64,000 bases of DNA, taken from assembly GCA_002470275.1 (NCBI GenBank), contig DKNY01000068.1, positions 4,859 through 68,858 of the forward strand, in the 5' to 3' direction. Under the pieces are notes generated by a model. It was not told the origin of the DNA and searched no databases. It saw only the letters and a list, made by a program, of their open reading frames with translations. The stretch comes from Gammaproteobacteria bacterium UBA7376. Its GTDB lineage: Bacteria > Pseudomonadota > Gammaproteobacteria > Pseudomonadales > Azotimanducaceae. Positions 43,603-51,848 of this stretch are shown one piece after another. Position 1 is the stretch's first letter; every line of letters starts with the position of its first letter. The position numbers and the translations under genes were made by a program.

Positions 43603-44589
43603 ATGGATCGCTTTGAAGACAAACTTGCAGTAGTCACCGGTGGCGGTACGGGCATCGGGCGGGCCCTGGTCTGTCAGCTTATAAAAGCCGGCGCTCATGT
43701 GGCGATGTGCGATGTCTATGCGGAGCAGATGGCGGAAACGGCTGAGTTGGCGACGCCCTTCGGGCCTGGCCGACTTTCTTCACACATCTGTGATGTCAGC
43801 AGCGAAGTCCAGATGAATCGGTTTCGTGATGCAGTGCTGAAGGAACATAACTCAGATCATATCAACCTGCTGATCAATAACGCCGGTATTGCCGGTGGGG
43901 GCTCCTTCATCGAAGACCCGAGAGAAGAATGGGAACGAACCTTTTCGGTGTGTTGGTATGGGGTCTACTTTGGCTGTCGTGCCTTCATGCCTGCTCTGCT
44001 CGAGAGCGATGAGGGCCATATTGTGAATACCAGTTCGGTGAATGGTTTTTGGGCTAGCCTGGGTCAAGGCGTGCCGCATACGTCCTACAGCGCCGCAAAA
44101 TTTGCGGTCAAAGGGTTTACTGAGGCGCTGGTCACGGAGCTGCGTTTACTGGCACCCCACGTTCAGTGTTCCGTTGTAATGCCGGGGCACGTTGGCACCT
44201 CAATTCTGCTGAACAGCTTTCGTGCCCATGGCCAGAGTGAACCCAAGGAACTGTCGGCCCATGAGATTGCAGGCATTCGAGAAGACTTTGCAAAGCGCGG
44301 CCTGCCTGTGGACAACATCCCGGATGACCATATTCGTGAAATGCTTCAGCAACAGGCCGAGACCTTCAGAGACGAGGCACCGACCACCTCAGACGAGGCA
44401 GCGGAGATCATCTTGGACGGGGTTCGAGAAAATCGATGGAGAATTCTTGTCGGTCGAGACGCCGTGGACCTGGATCGAATCGTTAGAGAGGCTCCTGAAG
44501 AGGCCTACGAGACGTCCCTTGCAGAAAAGATGATGGCGTTAGGCCACTTTCAGGCTGTGCCCAGCGTCGTAGAGTCCCAAGACCCTTAG
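43603..44589 (+). CDS. Short-chain dehydrogenase/reductase
   Basis: A 328-residue classical SDR with an extended C-terminus. The nucleotide-binding motif is TGGGTGIG, the NNAG segment is LLINNAGIAG, catalytic Ser lies in VNTSSVNGF, and Tyr and Lys lie in TSYSAAKFAVKG. About 80 residues after the core, with helical character, may cover the active site. It follows the HIT gene by 35 bases with GGAGGAGG before ATG 43603. The substrate is unknown. Confidence 0.92.
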   Translation: MDRFEDKLAVVTGGGTGIGRALVCQLIKAGAHVAMCDVYAEQMAETAELATPFGPGRLSSHICDVSSEVQMNRFRDAVLKEHNSDHINLLINNAGIAGGGSFIEDPREEWERTFSVCWYGVYFGCRAFMPALLESDEGHIVNTSSVNGFWASLGQGVPHTSYSAAKFAVKGFTEALVTELRLLAPHVQCSVVMPGHVGTSILLNSFRAHGQSEPKELSAHEIAGIREDFAKRGLPVDNIPDDHIREMLQQQAETFRDEAPTTSDEAAEIILDGVRENRWRILVGRDAVDLDRIVREAPEEAYETSLAEKMMALGHFQAVPSVVESQDP

Positions 44590-44590
44590 C

Positions 44591-44617
44591 TCAGCGTGAA
44601 CCGCTGCTGCACGCTGA
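44591..44617 (+). other. Perfect 8-bp stem-loop after the SDR gene
   Basis: TCAGCGTG (44591-44598) and CACGCTGA (44610-44617) pair around an 11-base loop directly after the SDR stop. It lacks a T-run, so termination is uncertain; it may end or stabilise the transcript. Confidence 0.5.
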
Positions 44618-44620
44618 GGC

Positions 44621-44640
44621 ACCTGACCTGACCTGACCTG
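44621..44640 (+). repeat. Short tandem repeat (ACCTG)x4
   Basis: Four perfect copies of ACCTG lie in the intergenic gap between the SDR and ferredoxin genes. The TGACC units could also pair with GGTCAGG downstream (near 44649). This is noncoding microsatellite-like sequence. Confidence 0.85.
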
Positions 44641-44749
44641 GGCGGGCGGGTCAGGCTATGGATAAAACCGGATGACCTTCCGTGCGCCGTCCTGAGCAGG
44701 TTGGCTGCTACAATAGAGCCGAACGCCCCGTGGAAGAAGGACGGCTCCA

Positions 44750-45076
44750 ATGGAAATAATCCAGGTGACCTTTATACAGCCCAACGGCGATGTCCTGAGC
44801 TATGATGCTCGGCCTGGAGACACGCTTATGGAAGTCGCCGTAGACAATGGTGTAGACGGTATTCTTGCTCAGTGCGGAGGCGGCTGCTCCTGTTGTACGT
44901 GTCATTGTTGGGTGGACGCCGAGTGGGCGGACAAACTGCCCTCTGCACAGCCGGAAGAGGCAGATCTTCTGTCTTATGCGCTAGGCTGGCGGGCCACCAG
45001 CCGCCTCGCCTGCCAGATAAGGCTCAAGGCAGAGCATGACGGCCTGACGGTTCGCGTGCCTGGCGTTGAGCCCTAA
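44750..45076 (+). CDS. [2Fe-2S] ferredoxin, adrenodoxin/Fdx type
   Basis: A 108-residue electron-transfer protein. Cluster ligands are C42, C48 and C51 in QCGGGCSCCTCHCWV and a fourth Cys in RLACQIRL. The Cx5Cx2C spacing is that of adrenodoxin and bacterial Fdx/putidaredoxin-type proteins. C46 and C53 also occur in E. coli Fdx; C49 is additional. It may serve a cytochrome P450 or cluster assembly, but no partner is adjacent. Confidence 0.92.
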   Translation: MEIIQVTFIQPNGDVLSYDARPGDTLMEVAVDNGVDGILAQCGGGCSCCTCHCWVDAEWADKLPSAQPEEADLLSYALGWRATSRLACQIRLKAEHDGLTVRVPGVEP

Positions 45077-45091
45077 AGACGGATGAGCGGC

Positions 45092-45466
45092 TCACGCCTC
45101 GGCGGGATGAATTCTCCCAGCGCACAGGATGAGGATGGCGGCGCAGGTGATCTCTGTCCCAATAAAGACGCTTGCGAGGGGAGCATCATGCACGAGCCAT
45201 GCAAGCGTTCTGAACACGGCTGCAGCACCTAGAATAAGCCCGGCACTGATCAGCCAGTGTCCCTGGCGCTGCCAGGCGCCGAATAGAGCAAAGCCGCTAA
45301 CGCAAACAAAGAAGGCTGAGAAATCGCCAATCTGGGTGCTGCGGGCCATGCCCTCCAGCAGGGGCATGCCTAAGCCAGCGGCCGCCGTTGCTGGGTTGGT
45401 TATCCAACCCAAGGCCTGAAGTCCCATCAGGCCTCCAACCAAGGCCGGCAATATTCTATAAATCAT
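45092..45466 (-). CDS. Small membrane protein, DUF4345-like
   Basis: A 124-residue protein with about four hydrophobic helices, including LPALVGGLMGLQALGW, FSAFFVCVSGFALFG and LASVFIGTEITCAAILILCAG. The size and layout resemble DUF4345 proteins; function is unknown. The ATG at 45466 follows GGGGAGCG. It converges on the ferredoxin gene and is divergent from an SDR. Confidence 0.72.
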   Translation of the reverse strand: MIYRILPALVGGLMGLQALGWITNPATAAAGLGMPLLEGMARSTQIGDFSAFFVCVSGFALFGAWQRQGHWLISAGLILGAAAVFRTLAWLVHDAPLASVFIGTEITCAAILILCAGRIHPAEA

Positions 45467-45618
45467 GTTCGCTCCCCAAAACGTTGACGTTGGAGTGTAG
45501 CGAATTTATCGGCGTGTCGTCCTGCTGGGGTATTCAGAAAGGCGTATCGCGCGCCTGGGGTCTGCATCGGTATGATTTCAGGGTTACAGGAAGAGCTGGT
45601 CGGAAGATAGGAGGCAAG

Positions 45619-46290
45619 ATGCTGCTTAAAGACAAGGTTATGGTGATTACAGGTGGGTTAGGTGTTCTTGGTCAGGGGGTTGCACGCATTGCCCAGCGAG
45701 AAGGCGCCAGAGTGATTTTACTCGATATTATCGATGCCCCCGACGGCGCCGTTGGAGAACCCATGCGCGTGGATTTACTGAGTGAATCCAGCCTCGCTGG
45801 CTGTTTTGAACAAATCGGTGAATTCCACATTCTGGCCAACATAGCGGGTGGCTTTGATATGGGGCCTACGGTGTATACCACTGAGGATGAACAGTGGGAT
45901 GCGATGTTTGCCATCAATGTGACCACCCTGCGGCGTACGCTCAAGGCCGCCGTACCGTACCTGCTAGAACAAGGTCGGGGGAGCATCATCAACGTAGGTG
46001 CTGCAGCGGCGGCGCGAGGCGTTGCGAACCTGTCTTCCTATCTGGCGGCAAAATCGACGGTCATGCGCTTGACGGAAGCATTAAGCGAAGAAGTGAAGGC
46101 CCAGGGTATTAATGTCAACGCCGTCTTGCCCAGCGTGATCGACACGCCGCGTAACCGCGCTGATATGCCCTCCGCGGACTTTGGGCATTGGGTAGCCCCC
46201 GAGGACTTAGGCGACGTGATCTGCTTTCTTGGGTCCGAACGCGCTAGGGCAATACATGGTGCTCTGGTGCCCGTCACCGGGCTCTCCTAG
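45619..46290 (+). CDS. Short-chain dehydrogenase/reductase family protein
   Basis: A 223-residue SDR. The cofactor motif is TGGLGVLGQG, the NAG motif is altered to ANIAGGF, and Tyr and Lys lie in LSSYLAAKSTV. The usual catalytic Ser position reads INVGAAAAARG, without Ser. INVNAVLPSVIDTPRNRADMP follows. It starts at ATG 45619 after ATAGGAGGC; an upstream in-frame start would lie in the opposing gene. The substrate is unknown. Confidence 0.88.
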   Translation: MLLKDKVMVITGGLGVLGQGVARIAQREGARVILLDIIDAPDGAVGEPMRVDLLSESSLAGCFEQIGEFHILANIAGGFDMGPTVYTTEDEQWDAMFAINVTTLRRTLKAAVPYLLEQGRGSIINVGAAAAARGVANLSSYLAAKSTVMRLTEALSEEVKAQGINVNAVLPSVIDTPRNRADMPSADFGHWVAPEDLGDVICFLGSERARAIHGALVPVTGLS

Positions 46291-46309
46291 TCTCGGCCAC
46301 ACTCGTTTA

Positions 46310-47809
46310 CTAATCCATCAGCGGGATATTGAAGGCGGCCTGGCCCGTGGGTCCGTCCGGCCAGCGCTGGGTGACCGTCTTGGTTTGGGTGTAGAAACGC
46401 ACGCCCTCCATGCCGTGTTGATTGGTGTCGCCAAAGGCCGACCGCTTCCAACCGCCAAAGCTGTGATAGGCGACCGGGACCGGTATGGGCACGTTGATGC
46501 CAACCATCCCTACATTGACACGCTGAGCGAAGTCACGAGCAGCGCCACCATCACGCGTAAAAAGGGCTACCCCATTTCCATACTGGTGATCTGACGCCAG
46601 TCGAATGGCCTGTTCTGGGTCATCTTCCCGGAGCACCTGAAGGACGGGGCCAAAAATTTCGTCTTGGTAGCTCTGCATTTCAGGGCGAACATGGTCAAAA
46701 AGGGTTGGGCCGATATAGAAGCCATTTTCGTAACCCTGAAGGGAGAAGCCCCGTCCGTCACAGATCAGGTCTGCGCCCTCGGCAGCACCCATGGCGATAT
46801 AGTTTTCTACTCGCTCCTTATGAACGGCGGATATCACGGGTCCGTAGTCAGCCTGGGGGTCGGTAGAGATGCCAACCCGCAGATTACTGAGTTCTTCGCG
46901 CATAGCCTCGATGAAGCGGTTAGCGGTTTGATCGCCCACGGCCACGACTGCGGACAACGCCATACACCGCTCCCCGGCGGAGCCGTAGGCCGCACCAGCA
47001 ATATCTTTCACGGCTTGATCCAGGTCCGCATCTGGAAGAATAATGCCGTGGTTTTTCGCACCGCCCATGGCCTGCACGCGTTTTCCGCTTTCGGCACAGC
47101 CACGATAAACGTAATGTGCAATATCCGAGGAGCCCACAAAGCTAACGGCACGAATCAGCGGATGACTCACGATAGCGTCAACGACTTGTTTGTCACCATT
47201 AATCACGTTAAGAACGCCGGCAGGGGCGCCTGCCTGCGTCATTAGTTCGGCAAGCAGCAGGGGCACGCCTGGGTCTTTTTCTGACGGCTTGAGAATAAAG
47301 GTGCAGCCCGTGGCGATGGCCACCCCAAACATCCACATCGGGATCATCGCCGGAAAGTTAAAGGGTGTTATGCCTGCCACAACGCCCACGGGTTGCCGCA
47401 TGCTGTAGACGTCGATACCAGGTCCGGCGCCCTGCGTATATTCACCCTTGAGCAGGTGCGGAATACCGCAGGCGAACTCGATGACGTCGAGGCCTCTTTG
47501 AATATCCCCGTGAGCGTCTGCCAAGACCTTGCCGTGTTCGGCGGAAAGCAGTTGTGCGAGGTCGTCGGCCCTAGACTCGACAAGCTGCTTAAATTTAAAA
47601 AGCACCCGTGCGCGTCGTTGCGGATTCATGGACGCCCACGCGGGCAGGGCCGCCCTGGCGGAAGCAACCGCTTGGTCGAGTTCGCTGGCATTTGCTAGGG
47701 CGACGCGACCACTGATCTCGCCGGTAGATGGGTTGAAAACATCTTGATGGCGGCCGGATTTGCCCTCAATCGCTTCGCCCTTTATAAAGTGCCCATAGCC
47801 GTTGCTCAC
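46310..47809 (-). CDS. mmsA: CoA-acylating methylmalonate-semialdehyde dehydrogenase
   Basis: A 499-residue CoA-dependent aldehyde dehydrogenase that converts methylmalonate or malonate semialdehyde to propionyl- or acetyl-CoA in valine, inositol and beta-alanine breakdown. Family features are ITPFNFPAMIPMWMFGVAI, QAMGGAKNHGIILPDAD, the nucleophile in GSAGERCMALS, and the C-terminal SAFGDTNQHGMEGVRFYTQTK, characteristic of MmsA. It starts at GTG 47809 after GTGAGG. The valine-pathway partner mmsB is not adjacent. Confidence 0.95.
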   Translation of the reverse strand: MSNGYGHFIKGEAIEGKSGRHQDVFNPSTGEISGRVALANASELDQAVASARAALPAWASMNPQRRARVLFKFKQLVESRADDLAQLLSAEHGKVLADAHGDIQRGLDVIEFACGIPHLLKGEYTQGAGPGIDVYSMRQPVGVVAGITPFNFPAMIPMWMFGVAIATGCTFILKPSEKDPGVPLLLAELMTQAGAPAGVLNVINGDKQVVDAIVSHPLIRAVSFVGSSDIAHYVYRGCAESGKRVQAMGGAKNHGIILPDADLDQAVKDIAGAAYGSAGERCMALSAVVAVGDQTANRFIEAMREELSNLRVGISTDPQADYGPVISAVHKERVENYIAMGAAEGADLICDGRGFSLQGYENGFYIGPTLFDHVRPEMQSYQDEIFGPVLQVLREDDPEQAIRLASDHQYGNGVALFTRDGGAARDFAQRVNVGMVGINVPIPVPVAYHSFGGWKRSAFGDTNQHGMEGVRFYTQTKTVTQRWPDGPTGQAAFNIPLMD

Positions 47810-47934
47810 CCGAACCTCACTGCTGAATTGTAAAGATGTGCGGGCAGGATAGTGCCCGCCGCTAACGGCAGCAAGTAAGGTTTCATGAGAGTGTCGGTTA
47901 AGAGCGTAGCAACGAATGAAGGCTTGGAGAGACC

Positions 47935-48909
47935 ATGGATAACGAGCGGTTGAAAGTCGTGCTTACACGACGCTGGCCCGAGGCGGTGGAGCGGGAGCTG
48001 GAACAGATTTTCGATGTATCGCTGCGGCAGGAAGACGGCCCCATGAGTCGTGACGAACTGTCTCAAGCCCTCAAAGAGGCAGACATTCTATGCCCGACGG
48101 TTACGGACCGAATAGAGGGCGACATGCTGCGCGATCCTCAGGTGCGGGTTCGGCTTATTGCGAATTTTGGCGTTGGATTTAATCACATCGACGTAGCCGC
48201 AGCAGCGGAGAGGAACATCTCGGTAACGAATACGCCCGGGGTGTTGACCCAGGCGACCGCAGAGATCGCGATGACGCTCATTCTGACCTGTGCTCGGCGC
48301 ACCGGCGAGGGCGAGCGGCTGGTTCGATCAGGTAAATGGCAGGGGTGGCACCCCACCCACATGCTATCCACTCAGGTCAGCGGCAAAGTGTTAGGTATCG
48401 TGGGAATGGGGCGCATAGGTATCGCGTTGGCGCGAATGGCCCATCACGGTTTCGGTATGCAGATTCTTTATTTTGGCCGCAGCGAGGTTGCGCCCGAGGT
48501 GGCTGCCGAGCTTGGTGCTGCGCGAGTATCTCTGGAGGCGCTTCTCGGTCAGTCAGATTTTGTGAGCCTTCACTGTCCTGCTACACCTGAAACTCACCAC
48601 CTCCTCAACGCTGACAATTTGGCATGCATGCAGCCCCATGCTTTTTTGATCAACACTGCCCGAGGTGATGTGATCAATGAAGCGGATTTGGCGGATGCCT
48701 TGGCCGGTGGAGGCATTGCGGGAGCCGGTCTGGACGTCTATGAAAGTGAACCTACGGTTCATCACGCTCTCTACGAATGTCCTCAGGCGGTGCTGTTGCC
48801 TCACATGGGGAGTGGCACCCTGCAGACTCGCGAGGCCATGGGGCGCTGTGCGCTGCACAATATGCAAGCCCTGCTGGCGGGTCAGGCGTTACCCAACAAA
48901 GTGGTTTAA
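47935..48909 (+). CDS. D-isomer specific 2-hydroxyacid dehydrogenase (glyoxylate/hydroxypyruvate reductase-like)
   Basis: A 324-residue NAD(P)-dependent dehydrogenase. The cofactor motif is GIVGMGRIG, the catalytic Arg is in NTARGDVINE, the Glu in VYESEP, and the His in LLPHMGSGT. ANFGVGFNHIDV and VLTQATAEIAMTLIL resemble glyoxylate or glycerate dehydrogenases. The exact substrate is unresolved. It is divergent from mmsA. Confidence 0.93.
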   Translation: MDNERLKVVLTRRWPEAVERELEQIFDVSLRQEDGPMSRDELSQALKEADILCPTVTDRIEGDMLRDPQVRVRLIANFGVGFNHIDVAAAAERNISVTNTPGVLTQATAEIAMTLILTCARRTGEGERLVRSGKWQGWHPTHMLSTQVSGKVLGIVGMGRIGIALARMAHHGFGMQILYFGRSEVAPEVAAELGAARVSLEALLGQSDFVSLHCPATPETHHLLNADNLACMQPHAFLINTARGDVINEADLADALAGGGIAGAGLDVYESEPTVHHALYECPQAVLLPHMGSGTLQTREAMGRCALHNMQALLAGQALPNKVV

Positions 48910-48948
48910 GCTCTGAGATGAGTTAACGGCAGAAGGTGGAGCAGACAG

Positions 48949-49401
48949 ATGGCATCGATAACTGAAATTATTCGTGACGATTGGCTCCGGCGTCCCTGGT
49001 GGATGTCGCTTATTTTCTTTTTCTGCCTCTACATGACCTTCATCTACATGCCTTTCGATATCTTTGTTAAGCCTGTCGCTGAGGACCACGAAATTTGGTT
49101 TGGTTTCACGCTGACCGGATGGGCGGCTAAGTTGACTGAGCCGTTCCATTGGCTGATCTACGGACTAGGGGCCTATGGTTTTCGGTCCATGAAGGCCTGG
49201 ATGTGGCCCTGGGCTGGGGTCTATGCGGCTCAGGTCGTGATTGCCATGATCGTTTGGAATTTGATAAACGAAAAAGGCGGCGGCCCGATCTCCGCGGCCG
49301 TTGCCGGAGCAATTTTTCTGGTCCCCTGCATAGCGCTGTTGCGTGCGCGGGAGGAGTTTCGTGGCGTCAGACCAGAGGATGAGAGGATGGGTGACGAGTG
49401 A
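48949..49401 (+). CDS. Hypothetical membrane protein
   Basis: A 150-residue protein with about four hydrophobic helices: residues about 15-38 (WWMSLIFFFCLYMTFIYMPF), 60-80, 83-105 and 112-130. The C-terminus is charged. I do not recognise a family. It starts at ATG 48949, 39 bases after the hydroxyacid dehydrogenase, and could be co-transcribed. Confidence 0.75.
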   Translation: MASITEIIRDDWLRRPWWMSLIFFFCLYMTFIYMPFDIFVKPVAEDHEIWFGFTLTGWAAKLTEPFHWLIYGLGAYGFRSMKAWMWPWAGVYAAQVVIAMIVWNLINEKGGGPISAAVAGAIFLVPCIALLRAREEFRGVRPEDERMGDE

Positions 49402-49431
49402 GCGATCATAAAAAAATTTCACTGCCCGGGG

Positions 49432-49785
49432 CTAGACTTCACGCTGACGCCAGATAAAGACCAGAACGCCGGCCATCACCGCGGCCTGAATCGCGATCAC
49501 GCCAAAAGCCAGGTCCAAGGCGAAGGAGAGTAGGAGCACGCCGATCATGGTGACCGTCGCCATCAGTTTGACCGGGCGGCGAATGATTTTATTGGTCTGC
49601 CAATCCCTGATAGGAGGCCCAAGCTTCGGATGGTAGATCAACCATGCATAAAGACGCTCGGAGCCTCTGCTAAAGCATAGGGCAGCCAGCAAGAGAAAGG
49701 GGGTCGTTGGCAGCAGCGGGAGCGCAATCCCCAGAAGGGCAAGCCCAACGCATAACCAACCCCCTGCAATCCAAATATATTTCAT
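49432..49785 (-). CDS. DUF454 (YbaN-like) inner-membrane protein
   Basis: A 117-residue membrane protein of the DUF454 family. Family features are IWIAGGWLCVGLALLGIALP LLPTTPF-type first helices and FSRGSERLYAWLIYHPKLGPPIRDW, followed by KIIRRPVKLMA and two further helices. The ATG at 49785 is chosen because GGGAG lies just upstream, not the alternative TTG. Function is unknown. Confidence 0.88.
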   Translation of the reverse strand: MKYIWIAGGWLCVGLALLGIALPLLPTTPFLLLAALCFSRGSERLYAWLIYHPKLGPPIRDWQTNKIIRRPVKLMATVTMIGVLLLSFALDLAFGVIAIQAAVMAGVLVFIWRQREV

Positions 49786-49918
49786 CTGCTCCCTGCTCAA
49801 GCCTTCTCGAATCTGTGCCCAAACTCAAACGTCCGGGATCGACACCGTCGGTGATTCACCGCAGATTGCTATTCCACTTAACGCGTGCTCGGCCAATAAT
49901 AGAAGAGAGGGAGGGATT

Positions 49919-51226
49919 ATGTCAGATCAAAAAATTCTGCAGGCAGAGAACCGTCGTCTGCTCTTCGTGCTGTCCAACCTGGCGATCTTTATGATCGGAT
50001 TGGGGTTCGCGGTCAGAGCTGCCATTGCTGGCGATCTTCAGGCGGATTTGTTTGATGTGCTGGATGTTGCGCGTTCGGCCACCATGGTGGGCGAGGTACT
50101 GGGAGCGACCTTTGTCGGATTCGCGTTAACGCTCCTGTTTGGCGCTGCTCTGGTGGATCTGGTGGGTATTCGGGCCATGCTCCTGTTCGCCGCAGCAGGC
50201 TACTTTCTGGGCAGTCTTTGTGTCCTGATGGCCTCCATCATGGCGCCTTCTATTACGGCCTATTGGCTGGTGTATGGGGGGCTACTGCTCACGGGTCTCG
50301 GGTGGGGTGCGGTTGAGGCCGCGACCAACCCACTGATTGCCACAGCTTACCCGGAAGAGAAAACACACCGCTTAAATATCCTGCACGCCTGGTGGCCAGC
50401 GGGCATTGTAGCAGGCGGGTTGCTCGGCCTCGGGATTATTCAAGTCGGGGCAATCTGGCAGCTGAACCTCATTATCCTTATGGTGCCTGCCTTGGTTCTT
50501 GCCTGGATGGTCATACGTGCCGAATTCCCGGTGACTGAGCGTGTAGCAATGGGCCTCTCCTATGGCGATATGTTTGCCCAACTCGGGCGTTCTCCGGGCT
50601 TTTTTATTTGGTTTTTGTGCATGATGGGCACGGTGGCGGCAGAGTTGGCGCCCTCAGCCTGGGTGGACTTGGCGCTGACTAACATTGTGGGTATGCCAGG
50701 GGTCTGGGTCCTGATTTACATCAATTTGCTGATTTTTATTGGCCGTCATTATGCCGGCACAATGGTTGCCCGGTTCTCTAGTCCTGGGCTGTTAACCTTG
50801 GGCTGTCTATTAGCGGCACCCGGCCTTTATTTTCTATCGCAAGCTGGTACGCCACTCTCGGCGTTCGCAGCGGCCACCCTCTGGGCGCTGGGTATTTGTT
50901 ACTTCTATCCAACGATGCTTGGCGCCGTGGCCGAGCGTTATCCAGCGGGCGGTGCGTTGATGCTGGGCCTTATGGGCTTTGCCGGTGGGGTGGCGAGCTG
51001 GACTGTATTGCCCTGGATGGGAGCCATATTTGACGAGGCGAAAGTTCGCGCCGCGGGCGGCGTTCAGGCCTTTGAGGCGCTGCAAGGGGAAGCGCTTGAG
51101 CAGGTTGTTCGGGCTGCGTCGGTGGAGTCATTCCAAATTGTCGCCATGATTCCTCTCGCGTTGATCCCTGTTTTTGCCTTCCTCTGGTGGCGCGAATCGG
51201 GGCAGCGCCGGGTTGCCGAGGACTAG
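49919..51226 (+). CDS. MFS transporter
   Basis: A 435-residue major facilitator with about twelve helices. FVGFALTLLFGAALVDLVGIRAMLLF covers the helix 2-3 loop region, and GLGWGAVEAATNPLIATAYPEEKTHRLNILHAWWPAG resembles sugar-related MFS members (fucose permease-like layout). It lies 52 bases before the GMC oxidoreductase cluster on the same strand, so it may import a substrate for it; this is inference. Confidence 0.88.
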   Translation: MSDQKILQAENRRLLFVLSNLAIFMIGLGFAVRAAIAGDLQADLFDVLDVARSATMVGEVLGATFVGFALTLLFGAALVDLVGIRAMLLFAAAGYFLGSLCVLMASIMAPSITAYWLVYGGLLLTGLGWGAVEAATNPLIATAYPEEKTHRLNILHAWWPAGIVAGGLLGLGIIQVGAIWQLNLIILMVPALVLAWMVIRAEFPVTERVAMGLSYGDMFAQLGRSPGFFIWFLCMMGTVAAELAPSAWVDLALTNIVGMPGVWVLIYINLLIFIGRHYAGTMVARFSSPGLLTLGCLLAAPGLYFLSQAGTPLSAFAAATLWALGICYFYPTMLGAVAERYPAGGALMLGLMGFAGGVASWTVLPWMGAIFDEAKVRAAGGVQAFEALQGEALEQVVRAASVESFQIVAMIPLALIPVFAFLWWRESGQRRVAED

Positions 51227-51278
51227 ATTGGGCCAAGCGCGAAGGGCACTTAAAGAATTGAGGTATTTGAGGTAAGCC

Positions 51279-51848
51279 ATGCAAAGAAGAGAACTGCTTC
51301 AGGGCGCATTGATACTGCTGGGTGGAACGCTTGCCGAAAGCTGTACCAGAGCCGTAGAGGTGCCTATAGCCGATAGAACCATAAAAACTCGCGCCCTTAC
51401 CACGGGGCAGCAAGGCATAGCCCACCGGTGTGCCGATCTGATTATCCCTGACACGGATACGCCGGGTGCGCTGGCGGCTGGTGTGGGTGACTTCATCGAC
51501 TACGTGGTGGCCAGTTGGTATCAGGCTGATGAGCGAGCTTCCTTTATACGGGGGCTAGATGCTCTAGAGGCCGAAAGCGTTCGACGTTTCAGTGCCTCCT
51601 TTACAAAGCTCGAGGCGAGTCATCAGGTTCAACTGCTTGAGGAGCTTTCCGCGGTCGCGGAGCGAGATGCCGAATCCAGCTGGGATCAGGGGGGAGCCGA
51701 AATGTTTCTTCAGATCAAAGAGCTGACGGTTACGGGCTTCTACACCTCTGAGCTGGGTTCCACCGTTGAGAGAGAATATGTGCCCATGCCCGGGCGCTAC
51801 GATGGTTTCTTCAAATTTAATGTGGTGGGCAAGCTATGGGCGAGATAG
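51279..51848 (+). CDS. Gluconate 2-dehydrogenase subunit 3 family protein
   Basis: A 189-residue exported protein. The N-terminus is MQRRELLQGALILLGGTLAESC, a twin-Arg-like or lipoprotein-type signal with Cys at about 22. The mature part contains HRCADLIIPDTDTPGALAAGVGDFIDYVV, a hallmark of gluconate 2-dehydrogenase subunit 3. Its stop region overlaps the GMC oxidoreductase start by 13 bases, and subunit 3 proteins form complexes with GMC-type subunits. No c-type cytochrome subunit follows. Confidence 0.9.
   Translation: MQRRELLQGALILLGGTLAESCTRAVEVPIADRTIKTRALTTGQQGIAHRCADLIIPDTDTPGALAAGVGDFIDYVVASWYQADERASFIRGLDALEAESVRRFSASFTKLEASHQVQLLEELSAVAERDAESSWDQGGAEMFLQIKELTVTGFYTSELGSTVEREYVPMPGRYDGFFKFNVVGKLWAR

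Noticed and set aside
46664-47245. 193-codon plus-strand ORF
   Set aside because: It lies wholly antisense to mmsA and lacks any family features; it is a shadow of mmsA codon usage.
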